Part shown: piece by piece, positions 20,979 to 31,678 of the stretch
How the letters are laid out: each line of letters begins with the position of its first letter
How positions within the stretch are numbered: the first letter of the stretch is position 1
Source: Microplitis mediator
Lineage: Eukaryota; Arthropoda; Insecta; Hymenoptera; Braconidae
Direction: 5' to 3'
Assembly (NCBI RefSeq): GCF_029852145.1
Contig: NC_079977.1
Span: forward strand, 4,735,879 to 4,799,878
Length of the DNA: 64,000 bases
Notes under the pieces: generated by a model
What the model was told of the DNA's origin: nothing
Seen by the model: only the letters and a program-made list of their open reading frames with translations
Databases searched by the model: none
Program-made: the position numbers and the translations under genes

Positions 20979-22299
20979 TTAATTATCTTTCTCGAACAAG
21001 TGCAAAAAATGTCTTAAATCCTTATTATGTGAACATTTAAATACATCATCGACGGCATCAGACAACAATTTAGACGCAACGGGAAAAATATCATGAAAAA
21101 CTTCAGTACTTTTTTCCAGTAAATTTTTTTTTTTTAATCCTTTTGAAAAACGAACTTTCATAACGGATCTATAAACCGGAAATCGATCTGAAATATCACT
21201 CGAAATTATAAACGCCTGAAGATTTTTATTTTTTGCACACGCAGATAAAAAATTACTATTTTTGCTCAATATATCATGAAGTGAAATTTCCGAGTTTGGT
21301 ATTTTTTCTGTAATCGTGCTCAACATTTCTAGCTCACACATTTTTTTATAATCATCTAACGGTTCGAGGAAGAAAAGCAGACAATAATATATTATCGTCA
21401 AAGGATAGAAATGCATTTCGACTTCTTAACTTTACAATCTGTTTAATAATGCGTTTTTTATTTTCCGAACTACCGTCATTATCTTTAGGATTAATAATGA
21501 TGCGATTAGTATCGTTAATATGTGGAAGATATTTACGGATATCAAGACTTTCTATGTCTGCATCATTATCTAGGAGAATATCCAATTTACTATTATTCTG
21601 TGTATTGCCGGGAAAAGACAGTCCAACAGGGCCATTAGATTTTGCATAAAATATGTGAAACGTATGCATTAGAACCATAGAAAATGAAGTATTTCCATAT
21701 TTATTTTTAGCATTAATATCTGCTCCATAATCTAATAATAATTGCAAAATATCATCGATGCGGGCCTTTACTGCGTGATGGATTGGAGCGAATCCATCGT
21801 CATCATATTCATCGACATCCGCACCAGTTTCTAATAATAATGAGACCATTTCCAAGTTGTTTTTCTTGATAGCCATATGCAGTAACGACTGATCACATTT
21901 TAATCCAAAATTTTTGTGATCAACGATAAGTCTTGCGATCTCAATATTGTTGTGCTCAACTGCTAGCTCAATTGGTGACTTATTATTATGAATATTGTGA
22001 TCATTTATTTTAGCCCCGTGTTCCAGAATTATTTTGAAAATTTTCGTGTTGTCGTTCATGGCGGCTATCTGAAGAGGCGACAGGACTTCACAGTCGCTGT
22101 TAACTTTCGCATTTTTCCGCAATAAATATGCCACCATTTTTACTTAATTTTTTCCAACGGCAGCATTAAGTAGTCGATTTCCATCATCCAACAATGGACA
22201 GAATGATAAACCAAATTCCTTTATCATGTCTCTTACTTTTTGCGTATTTCCTTTTTTTATTGAATCTATCATGTCGAAACATTTTTGCTGGTCGTCCAT
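20979..22299 (-). pseudogene. Ankyrin-PRANC gene with one nonsense codon and one frameshift
   Basis: ATG at 22299 in the usual context. Codon about 52 is TAA (plus-strand 22144-22146), where paralogues have CAA of the K-x-Q-V-E-M-V motif. The frame then runs open from 22137 to 21352. Near 21363 a small deletion shifts the frame inside the F-L-E-E-K-P-L-D-D-Y motif, and the rest (21416-20979) continues in another frame through an otherwise intact PRANC-like tail ending F-E-K-D-N. Two lesions with little other decay suggest recent inactivation, or upkeep by gene conversion. Confidence 0.8.
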
Positions 22300-22678
22300 A
22301 ATTAATTTATTTAAATTAAACTTCCCGGCACTTAATTATTTTTTATTTTTTATTATTGAAAACTGCGAGTAATTTACGAACGCAACTATTGTCAACTAAC
22401 ACACAAGTACTTGTAATTTTAACGAGCGTGACTTGTAATAAAATGGAGTGAATATTTAAGCCCAATTTTCATAAATTTGTATGTGTAAAAATACCGGATG
22501 TGAGACGATTTGAAATTTCTAAATAAATGAATTGAATAATTGAAATAATGGTATTCTAAACAAGGCGGGTCCTGATTTTTAAATTATCTGACGCGCATTT
22601 TTGAATTTCGTTCTACTGACATTTTATTTGTTTATTTAAAAATTGGAAATTGACAATCGTAAGCTGCATTCACACTCA
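22300..22678. repeat. 5' block and array spacer interrupted by LTR-like copy 2
   Basis: Standard 5' block and spacer up to GCATTCACACTCA, where the element at 22679 is inserted. The spacer resumes at 24343. Confidence 0.6.
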
Positions 22679-24342
22679 TGTTATGTCCTAGGAGTAGTTA
22701 TTCGAGTGGACAAATATCCGGTTATTAACCGGTAAGTTATTTGGCTATTTAACCGGTAAAATATTAACTTAAATGATTAATATCTACTTGCGTCGAATGT
22801 GTATATAGTTTACTATACTAAGTTTTAAAAGCAATATGGCGTACTGAATTTTTTTTCATTGAAAAAATTATTACAAAAAAATAAAAAATAAATTTTATTT
22901 TCAAAAAACTTGATAAACTTTAAGTGCAATTTAAAAAAAAAATTTTTTTATTCTAATTTAATTATTGAAAACAAATGTAAAAAAATTAAAAACGTTGGCT
23001 AACTTCAGTAAAATAAAAAAAATAATAAATTGGATGCCGCAGATTCGAACCTGGGTCGATGAATCTCAAATTCTTCTGTTCGACATACTTTGTTATAACA
23101 GAACTCTACATTTGACAAGATCCACGATAACCTTGATCAATGTTTCACTTTTATCATTCTTAACTATTTATTTATTAACTCAATAATATTGAAAGATAAT
23201 AGATAATTGCTAATAATTTTTAGTCTACATTGTACACATCTTCAATCGCACATCAACGCCACCCACGGAACAAAATTAACTACTTTGGTTATTTATCCGG
23301 TAATTAACCTGCTGAAAATTGGTAAAATATTTATTTTACCGGTAAATTCTCTTCCCTACCTGGGAGGTTACTAGGATCGGAGCTGATGCCACCTCCTGGA
23401 CAGTGGGCAGTTCGTTGTCACGCGGGACCAATTTTGAATTTGAAAACAATGATGAATTTATTGTTGACTATGATGATGATGATTATGATGATTACTTAAT
23501 GAAATAATGAAATGATGAATAAGGATAAATGTAATAGATAAAATAACTTTAACTGAAGACTGAGTTTTATTATTAAGTTTAGATAAGATTCGATCAGTAA
23601 TTACAGTTGTGCTCGTCAATAGTTCTCGGAGAGAAGTGAAGTTACATCAGACGGCAGAGAGATCTCTGACCTCCACTCTCCAACTTCTACCCACTACTCT
23701 CATGTTTACACTCATGCTCATACAATAAACTTACATATATATATATATATATACTTATATACCCATGTTCCTTACCAAATATACTTATTCTTTTTACTAA
23801 TACTAATTCGAGACATAAACTTACATATTTACGTTTTTTACTTTACCCATTCTACGACTTTACTTATTACTTATATTATTTATATTCTATTTTCCTGTAT
23901 TTGGATACAATCTTTCAGTTAAGACGCGTTTTCATTTGTTTCTCTATTCGCACTAAGTGGATAAACGGTACTATCTTTGTTACACTTGTACAGTAAATGG
24001 AAACTTTGTCCAAGCTTTTCTCGTAAACAAATGGAAGTTGTCAAAAAATTGAAGTGTGTTCTGTTTAGAGTTTAAGGATCGGGTGACAGGAAACGTTCCA
24101 GTCCACTCAAACTGTATTTATATTTCTCTGAGTACAAAATATAGATTTATCTATTTATTTATTTAACTTTCTTATAATAAAAATGTAGAATTTAATGATT
24201 ATGTGCCAAGACGATTTATTACTTAAATAATTGACTATATATTGATAAGACGCAATGAATATTGTAAGATATTAATATATGATTTCAAAATTCACTAATT
24301 AATTAACAGGTGGAGGCACCTGAGGCCACTGAGGACATAACA
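22679..24342. mobile_element. LTR-like TGTTATGTCC...ACA element, copy 2, with target duplication
   Basis: TGTTATGTCC start, GGACATAACA end, flanked by CTCA (22675-22678 and 24343-24346), which reconstitutes the spacer CACACTCATTATG. The first 10 bases are separated from the rest by an inserted CTAG-type element (about 22688-23359). Internally it lacks a segment present in copies 1 and 3. Best reading: solo LTR of an unidentified retrotransposon. Confidence 0.65.
22688..23359. mobile_element. CTAG-ended ACCGGTAAA element, intact inverted copy
   Basis: Reverse-complement counterpart of the outer parts of 11567-14128, uninterrupted. It reads through GAGTGGACAAATATCCGG, the site where the other copy carries the foldback. 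It holds the second tRNA-like segment on the minus strand (B-box about 23042-23051). Right edge is uncertain by a few bases because the CTAG end is mutated to CTAC. Confidence 0.6.
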
Positions 24343-24820
24343 CTCATTATGTTCTTGGCCCATGCAGAAAAAAAAGTTACGTTCGGGTGTGTCGAGTTTC
24401 CTAGGTGGCGCTTGCACACCTTCCGACTGTCAAAAAAAGTGTTTGAAATTTTATTTGAAGTTTTTTAAAATTTTAAATTAAAAATTGACAAAAAACAAAC
24501 TAATAATATGCAAAGTTGAAAATTAAAAAAAACGTAGGTGCAATTTTTGAAATGTTTTTTTTTTTATAATCTCTTGCTTTTAAAAAATGTCAAAAATTTA
24601 TAAGACGTCGGCTAATTTCAGTATCATTTGTTTTGTAACTGATTTGTTCTAAACAAAAATTCGGAAATTTTAAATTGTCGACTAACATCAGGATCACATA
24701 TTGATCTAAAAATATAATTACAAAATTAATAAAACAATTCAAATAAACGAGGCAGAAAAAAAAGTAAAACCAATTAAAAGTAAATAATTAATCATTTATT
24801 ACTGCATACATATTTTATAA
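24343..24820. repeat. Array spacer, 3' half
   Basis: Spacer resumes after the CTCA duplication and runs to the 3' flank of the gene at 24821. No gene. Confidence 0.55.
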
Positions 24821-26140
24821 TTAATTATCTTGTTGGAACTTGCGCAAAAAATCTCTTAAATCCTTAATATCTAAACATTTAAATACATCATCGACGCAAT
24901 CAGACAACACTTTAGATGCAACGGGAAAAAGATCATAAAAAATTTTCGTACTTTTTTCCAATAAATTTTTCCTTACTAATCCTTTCAAAAAACGAATTTT
25001 TATAGCCGATCCATAAACTGGAAATCTATCTGAAATTTCATCCGAAAATATGAACGTCTGAAGAGCTCTACTTTTTGCACACGCAGCTAAAAAATTACTA
25101 TTTTTGCTCAAAATATTATAAAATGAAATCCCTGAGTTTGGTATTTTTTCCATAATTGCTCTTGACATTTCTTGCTCACATATTTTTTTATAATCATCAA
25201 ACGGTTTGTGTTCAATGAGAGAAGACAAGAACATATTATTGTCATTAGACAGAGGTTCATTTCGACTCCTTAACTTTACAATATGTTTAATAATGCGTTT
25301 TTTATTTTCCGAACTACCGTCTTCAACACGACCATTAGTATGAAGATGCATGTGAGTACCATGGTTACTATGTGGAAGATATTTACTGATATTAAGACCA
25401 TTTATGTCTGCATCATTATCTAGGAGAATATCCAATTTACTACTCATTGGATTGCCAGGTATAAACACTCCAAAAATATCACACATATAAATCGAGTGAT
25501 ACGAATGCATTAGAATCATAAAAATTGGAGTATTTCCATCTTTATTTTTAGCATTAATATCTGCTCCATAATCTACCAATATTTGCAAAATATCATCGTT
25601 GCGGGCCATTACTGCGTGGTGGATCGGAGCTGATCTGTCGTCATCATATTCATTGACATCTGCACCAATTTTTAATAACAATGAGACCATTGGGACGCTG
25701 TTATTCTTGATAGCTATATGCAGTAATGACTGATCATACTTTTGTCCAAAATTTTTGTGCTTAGTAATAAGTGTTGCGATCTCAATATTGTTATGCTCAA
25801 CTGCTAGCTTAATTGGTGACTTATTGGTATGAATATTGTTATAACTTATCTTAGCCCCGTGTTCCAGAAGCATTTTGAAAATTTTCGTGATGTTTTTCAT
25901 GGCGGCTATCTGAAGAGGTGACAGGATATTATGGTCGCTGTTAACTTTTACATTTTTCCGCAATAAATATGCCACCATTTCTAATCGATCTTCTTCAACG
26001 GCAGCAGTAAGTAGTCGATTCCCATCATCCAACAATGGACATAATGATAAACCAAATTTGTCTATCATGTCTCTTAATTTTTGCGTATCTCCTTTTTTTA
26101 TCGAATTCATCATGTCGCAATATATTTGCCAGTCATCCAT
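24821..26140 (-). CDS. Ankyrin-repeat protein with C-terminal PRANC/F-box-like domain (group II)
   Basis: 439 codons, intact; starts M-D-D-W-Q-I-Y. Ankyrin repeats at residues about 40-200. The histidine-rich hinge is identical to that of 14586. The tail has the D-E-I-S-D-R-F-P form and ends K-F-Q-Q-D-N. A cysteine replaces alanine in the final core (S-D-C-V-D-D-V-F), as in 17948 and 29986. Poly(A) signal at 24795-24800. Gene and 5' flank are both duplicated relative to 14586. Confidence 0.8.
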   Translation of the reverse strand: MDDWQIYCDMMNSIKKGDTQKLRDMIDKFGLSLCPLLDDGNRLLTAAVEEDRLEMVAYLLRKNVKVNSDHNILSPLQIAAMKNITKIFKMLLEHGAKISYNNIHTNKSPIKLAVEHNNIEIATLITKHKNFGQKYDQSLLHIAIKNNSVPMVSLLLKIGADVNEYDDDRSAPIHHAVMARNDDILQILVDYGADINAKNKDGNTPIFMILMHSYHSIYMCDIFGVFIPGNPMSSKLDILLDNDADINGLNISKYLPHSNHGTHMHLHTNGRVEDGSSENKKRIIKHIVKLRSRNEPLSNDNNMFLSSLIEHKPFDDYKKICEQEMSRAIMEKIPNSGISFYNILSKNSNFLAACAKSRALQTFIFSDEISDRFPVYGSAIKIRFLKGLVRKNLLEKSTKIFYDLFPVASKVLSDCVDDVFKCLDIKDLRDFLRKFQQDN

Positions 26141-27630
26141 GATTAACTTATTTATATTTAACTTCCCGGCACCTGATTATTTTTTATTTTTTATTATTGA
26201 AAACCGCGTGTAACTTACGAACGCAACTATTGTCAACTAACGTTCAAGTACTTGCACTGGTCTCTCTACTCTACACTAACTGGATAGCCGATTCTATAGT
26301 CCGCCATTGTCACCGATCTGTGCCTTCAGTAGCGCCTTCAAATAGTTGTCAGTGAACTAAATCGTAACCAACTGCGCTTGCGCGCCCATAATTTTCAACA
26401 TGGCGATTAGCCGTAAGTTTTCACGTGGACAAAAAGCATTACAGTTACATTACGGCAATTTCATGGAGTAAAAATATCCATTCACACGTTCACCGCAACA
26501 AAGTTATTATTTATAACAACTTATTATAACATTTTCAAAGTGAAGAATTTAAAAAAAGTAAAACGAGCAATAAATTTGTCTCACACAATTTTTTTAGATG
26601 GGGGCCCACTTTGCCCCTAATTTTCGTTTTTTCAATTTTAATGGACATAGATCAATGTTAAATAACAAACAAGGGCCTAAAAAGGAGTGTAACGAGTAAA
26701 AAAAAGTAAAGATAATCCCATTTCTAGCTTACGGGGCCCACTTTGCCCCACCCTTCCCTGTATAAATATATTAGACTGATTAAAAAAAAATTTACTATTT
26801 TTATTTTCAAAAATGATATCGAAAATAATGTTTTCAAACTTTAGAATTTCAAATGTTATAATAATAACTTATCAGCAGATCATTATATCAGAAAGACCAA
26901 TACATAATTTTATAGGAAATTGAATTTCCTATAAAAAAAGGTTTCTTATCATTTTTCGGTAAATTTGATTTTTAGAGAGTTATCCAAGGTCAAATTCGGA
27001 GTCATGATGAATTTAAGTATTATTTGACTTTTTCGACGAAATTATCAGACCTGTCTTAAAATGTTGTAGCTTTTTTTTGTAGATTGTTTTATTTTCTACA
27101 AATTATCTCTTAAGAAGTTTTTCAAATTTTTAAAAGTTCTCGGCAACAGTTACACGAGCTGAAAGTTGTCGACAAGTTGCTCAGAAAGTTGTCGTCAACT
27201 TATGGAAATGCTGACTTTCGCGGCCAACTTGGCGACAGGTTGCCGCAGTAGATTGTCGACAACTTGCGGGCAACTTGGCTATCAGGGACTGTACAAAATA
27301 CCAATCGAAACGCTTTTTTTACGATATGCTCTCGCTGATTGGACTATAGTTATACGATCGCTGATATCCTTGGTAACCATTTCAAACAAGATAGCTGATT
27401 TAGAATTTAGATATCATTTACATGTGTTTACAGTTTACATAGTACTGTTTATACCTGGTACAACTTTACTTCCAATACAACTGCGCAAATCCTTAACACG
27501 CCCGGCTTAATCGACAACAAAACCCGAATCCATTCGTTGTCTAGGAATCTATGAAATATCAATATCCGTACTTATGAAATGTAGCTAACAAGTTTTTACC
27601 TATTGTAGCAACTTCTGTACCCTGTGAAAG
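26141..27630. repeat. Group II 5' flank copy 2, truncated CCCTGATAGCC element and dispersed repeat
   Basis: 26141-26850 matches 15906-16599. From 26870 to 27130 lies sequence distantly like the palindrome arms at 43101-44119 (TTCCTATAAAAAAAGG, ATCATTTTTCGG, TTATCAGACCTG). From 27141 to 27290 is a left-truncated element built on GTTGTCGACAAGTTG words, ending TTGGCTATCAGGG. From 27291 to 27630 is the dispersed module seen at 16616. No gene. Confidence 0.5.
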
Positions 27631-27984
27631 ATTGTTGTGCTCAACTGCTAACTTAATTGGTGATTTATTATAATGAATATTGTTATCACTTATTTTAGCG
27701 CCGTATTCCAGAAGCATTTTGAAAATTATCGTGTTGTTGTTCCTGGCGGCTATCTGAAGAGGTGACAGAACATCACGATCGCTGTTAACTTTTGCATTTT
27801 TCCGCAATAAATATGCCACCATTTCTACTTGATCTTTCTTAACGGCAGCAGTAAGTAGTTGATGTCCATTATCCCACAATGGACAGGATGATAAACCAAA
27901 TTTGTCTACTATGTCTCTTACTCTTTGCGTTTCTTCTTTATCGATTGAATTCATCAAGTCAAAATATCTTTGCCAGGCATCCAT
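27631..27984 (-). pseudogene. Truncated ankyrin-PRANC gene, 5' third only (group III)
   Basis: ATG at 27984 and about 118 homologous codons (M-D-A-W-Q-R-Y start, first two to three ankyrin repeats) ending at A-V-E-H-N-N. The frame then runs into the dispersed repeat (CCCTGTGAAAG edge) and stops at 27559 after foreign codons. No ankyrin or PRANC remainder lies downstream, so the 3' two thirds are deleted. The N-terminal text is closest to 17948. Confidence 0.75.
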
Positions 27985-28196
27985 GATTAATTTGTTTATA
28001 TTTAACTGCCCGACACTTAATTATTTATTATTGAAAACTCCGTGTAACTTACGACTATTGTCAATTAACCTACAAGTACTTGTAATTTTAACCAGCGTGT
28101 TCTGTAATAAAATGGAGTGTGAAGGCAGAATATTCATAGTCCACTGAACTTTACTATTACCCGTTGTAGAAACTAATTTGCTAGTGGAATTTTATT
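27985..28196. repeat. 5' block and start of spacer module B
   Basis: Conserved 5' block (GTTTTCAATAATAAATAA on the minus strand), then GTCCACTGAACTTTACTATTA of module B up to the element at 28197. Confidence 0.55.
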
Positions 28197-29060
28197 GCAC
28201 GACTCATAATGCGAAGCATTAGGGAGTGCTTTACGATCGAAATTTTTTTTCGCCTCCTTTTCTTCAACTATTTCTGTTATTATCGTGTTATTAGGAAACA
28301 GAAACATCTCAAATGATGCACCATTTTACAGATAATTTAATAAAGATTATTTCTGCAATTTTCAAACACAAATTCAGTGCAATAGAAACGAGAAAATCAT
28401 TAAAATAAACTAAAAAATTTTCCCGTCAAGCAGTAAAAAAATTTTGTAGCTTGAAAACACAATATCTCGAAAAAGAATCCATAATTTAACTCCATTTTTT
28501 TTTTAAATGACTCGTCTTGCCCTAGAAGGATTTGCTTTCGAAAATGGCTATCTAACTTTGTGTTATGCAATTGTAATTAATAAAAAATTAAATCGAATTT
28601 TCTTTAATTTTAGCCTAAAAAATATGTGTGGACATTCGTCTTAACAAGTGCGCATGCGCGGTATTTTTTTTCTCATACTATCACCCAGTGTGCCTGCGCC
28701 ATACTTTTAACCGATTCATTTGGCGCGGGTATTTCGAAAATAAAAATATAAAAAATTGAGATTAGACGAATAAATAAATAAATAAAAATAATAAATAAAC
28801 AAGTGAAAAATAAAAATAGAAAAAAAAAGTAAAATTTTTCACAGATCGTACGGCGAAAAATTTCGGAATTTTTTACGTTTGAAATTTATTATTTTTTTTT
28901 TTTTTATTTTAAATAAAATTATTTTTTTAATCATTTTTATATAAATAAATAACATTTGTCCTTCAAATTTTATTTATTTTTATTTTTTTTATTTTGCCTA
29001 CGACATTACCCTTTCGGAATATTTTAATGTTTACGATCAAATAAGCATTATGAGTCGTGC
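28197..29060. mobile_element. GCACGACTCATAATGC inverted-repeat element
   Basis: Exact 16-bp terminal inverted repeats GCACGACTCATAATGC / GCATTATGAGTCGTGC, 864 bp. The left end also folds locally (ATGCGAAGCAT). It interrupts module B, which reads AATTTTATTATTCTATTTT when uninterrupted. No clean target duplication: about 25 extra bases follow the right end. Interior is A/T-rich with no ORF. A possible relative of the terminus lies at 3242. Confidence 0.65.
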
Positions 29061-29985
29061 ACTTTTGGATTTTCCAAACTTTTTTTATTCTATTTTATAG
29101 AAAAATCCGTAAATTACGAAAATTATAATAAAAAAGCTCCACCCCCCCCCCCCGCGTTTTTAAAATAAATAATAAAATTACACTAGGGTCGCTGAGACAC
29201 CGTGTATTTTCATCAAATAACTTATATATATTACTGTAAAGACCTATTAAAATTGGTATTGTATTAAAGGGCGAACAATTCTGAATTAGAAACTATAAAA
29301 ATAAACCCTTTGCAGTTTATTCTATTCGCGACAAAAATTTATGAAAAAAAATAAAAAAATTAATTATTTACGTTTAATCTTGTGGTCGGTAACAAAGCAA
29401 CAGTAACTGAGGTTGGTGGCGCGCGCGAGCCCGGGCACAGTAAAGCTGCATTCACGCTCATGTTATGTTTTTGGCTCATGAAAAAGAAAGTTACGTTCGG
29501 GTGTCGTCGGGTTTCCTTGGTGGCGCGTGCGCACTTTCCGACTGTAAAAAAAATTTTTGAAACTTTTTTTGGATTTTTGAAAATGTAAGAAAAAGACGAT
29601 TTTGAAATTAGCAGACAATTATTAATTTTTGGATTTTTTCACAACAATTTAATTTAAAAATAAGAAAAAAAAAAATATGCTGATGTAGAAAAATAAAAAA
29701 ATTATAGATGCAATTTTTGAAATATTTTTCTATAATTTATTGTTTAAAAAAAAAAAAAAATTATTAGACGTCGGCTTACTTTAGTATCTTTTTTTTTTGT
29801 AACTGATTTGTTCTAAACAAGAATCCGATAGTTGTTAATTGTTTACTAACTTCAAAATCACATATTTGATCTAAAAATATAATTATAAAATTTATAAAAC
29901 AATTCAAATACACGAGGCAGAAAAAAAAGTAAAACCCATTAAAATAAAATAATTAATAGTTTATTACGGCATACATAATTTACAA
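29061..29985. repeat. Module B remainder and array spacer
   Basis: Module B continues from 29086 (GGGTCGCTGAGACACCGTG, GCGCGAGCCCGGGCACAG), then the standard spacer to the next gene. A run of about 12 C bases lies near 29143. No gene. Confidence 0.55.
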
Positions 29986-31305
29986 TTAATTATCTTTTTG
30001 GAACATGCGCAAAAAATGTCTCAACTCCTTATTATCCAAACATTTCAATACATCATCGACACAATCAGACAACAATTTAAACGCAACGGGAAAAAGATTA
30101 TAAAAAAATTGAGTACTTTTTTCCAATAAATCTTTTCTTAATACTCCTTTCGAAAAGCGAAGTTTCATACCCGATCCATAAACTGGAAATCGACGTGAAA
30201 CTTCATCCGAAAATATGAACGTCTGAAGAGCTCTATTTTTTGCACACGCAGCTAAAAAATTACAATTTTTGCTTAAAATATTATGAAATGAAATCCCTGA
30301 GTTTGGTATTTTTTCCATCATTGCTCTCGACATTTCTTGCTCACATATTTTTTTATAATCATCAAACGGTTTGTGTTTAATGAGAGAAGATAAGAACATA
30401 TTATTGTTATTAGACAGAGGTTCATTTCGACTCCTTAACTTTACAATATGTTTAATAATGCGTTTTTTATTTTCCGAACTACCGTCTTCAACACGACCAT
30501 TAGTATGAAGATGCATGTGAGTACCATGGTTACTATGTGGAAGATATTTACGGATATTAAGACCATTAATGTCTGCATCATTATCCAGGAGAATATCAAA
30601 TTTACTATTCATTGGATTGCCAGGTATAGACCCTCCAAAAATATCAGACCCATAAATTGAGTGATACGAATGCATTAGAACCAAACAAACTGGAGTCTCT
30701 CCATATTTATTTTTAGCATTAATGTCTGCTCCATAATCTATCAATAATTGCAAAATATCATCGTTGCGGGCCATCACTGCGTGATGGATTGGAGCTGATC
30801 TATCGTCATCATATTCATTGACATCCGCACCAATTTCTAATAAAAATGAGACCATTGGGAAGCTGTTATTCTTGACAGCCATATGCAGTAATGACTGATC
30901 ATATTTTTTTCCAAAATTTTTATGCTTAACGATAAGTCTTGCAATCTCAATATTGTTATGCTCAACTGCTAACTTAATTGGTGACTTATTGTTATGAATA
31001 TTGTTATAACTTATTTTAGCGCCACTTTCGAGAAGCATTTTGAAAATTTTCGTGTTGTTTTTCATGGCGGCTATCTGAAGAGGTGACAGGATATTATGGT
31101 CGCTGTTAACTTTTGCATTAATCCGCAATAAATATGCCACCATTTCTACTTGATCTTTTTCAACGGCAGCAGTAAGTAGTCGATTCCCATCATCCAACAA
31201 TGGACAGAATGAAAAACCAAATTCGTCTATCATGTCTCTTAATTTTTGCGTATCTCCTTTTTTTATTGAATTCATCATGTCGAAATATGTTTGCCAGTCT
31301 TCCAT
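29986..31305 (-). CDS. Ankyrin-repeat protein with C-terminal PRANC/F-box-like domain (group II, mosaic)
   Basis: 439 codons, intact; starts M-E-D-W-Q-T-Y. Residues up to about 290, including the histidine-rich hinge, match group II genes 14586 and 24821. The tail after about residue 365 switches to the group III form (D-E-V-S-R-R-F-P-V-Y-G-S-G-M-K and L-R-K-D-L-L-E-K) shared with 46293 and 17948, and ends M-F-Q-K-D-N. The 5' flank also differs from the other group II genes. This points to gene conversion or unequal crossover inside the coding region. Poly(A) signal at 29960-29965. Confidence 0.8.
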   Translation of the reverse strand: MEDWQTYFDMMNSIKKGDTQKLRDMIDEFGFSFCPLLDDGNRLLTAAVEKDQVEMVAYLLRINAKVNSDHNILSPLQIAAMKNNTKIFKMLLESGAKISYNNIHNNKSPIKLAVEHNNIEIARLIVKHKNFGKKYDQSLLHMAVKNNSFPMVSFLLEIGADVNEYDDDRSAPIHHAVMARNDDILQLLIDYGADINAKNKYGETPVCLVLMHSYHSIYGSDIFGGSIPGNPMNSKFDILLDNDADINGLNIRKYLPHSNHGTHMHLHTNGRVEDGSSENKKRIIKHIVKLRSRNEPLSNNNNMFLSSLIKHKPFDDYKKICEQEMSRAMMEKIPNSGISFHNILSKNCNFLAACAKNRALQTFIFSDEVSRRFPVYGSGMKLRFSKGVLRKDLLEKSTQFFYNLFPVAFKLLSDCVDDVLKCLDNKELRHFLRMFQKDN

Positions 31306-31676
31306 GATTAACTTATTTATATTTAACTTCCCGGCACTTAATTATTTTTTATTTTTTATTATTGAAAAATGCGTGTAACTTACGGACGCAACTATTGTCA
31401 ACTAACGTTCAAGTACTTGTTATTTTAGCTAGGGATAGAAAAGTCGATTCTGACATTAGTCAATAATCGACTTTTTTCTCAAAATAATCGACTTTTTTGA
31501 ATCGAGATGTACCGATTCAAAGTCGATTAGGATCGATTCTCGAGTGATGACTTTTCGACTTTTATATATCTATAGTGTAATGTAATATAGGTATAGTTTG
31601 TGATGTCTCCACTGGTATGATTATTTTTCATCTTCTTCAAATACCTGTATGACATACCAATCAAAACGCTTTTTTT
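31306..31676. repeat. 5' block, AGTCGA block and start of dispersed repeat
   Basis: 5' block to about 31420, AGTCGA inverted motifs 31425-31565, then CATACCAATCAAAACGC of the dispersed module, interrupted by the element at 31679. No gene. Confidence 0.55.
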
Positions 31677-31678
31677 AC

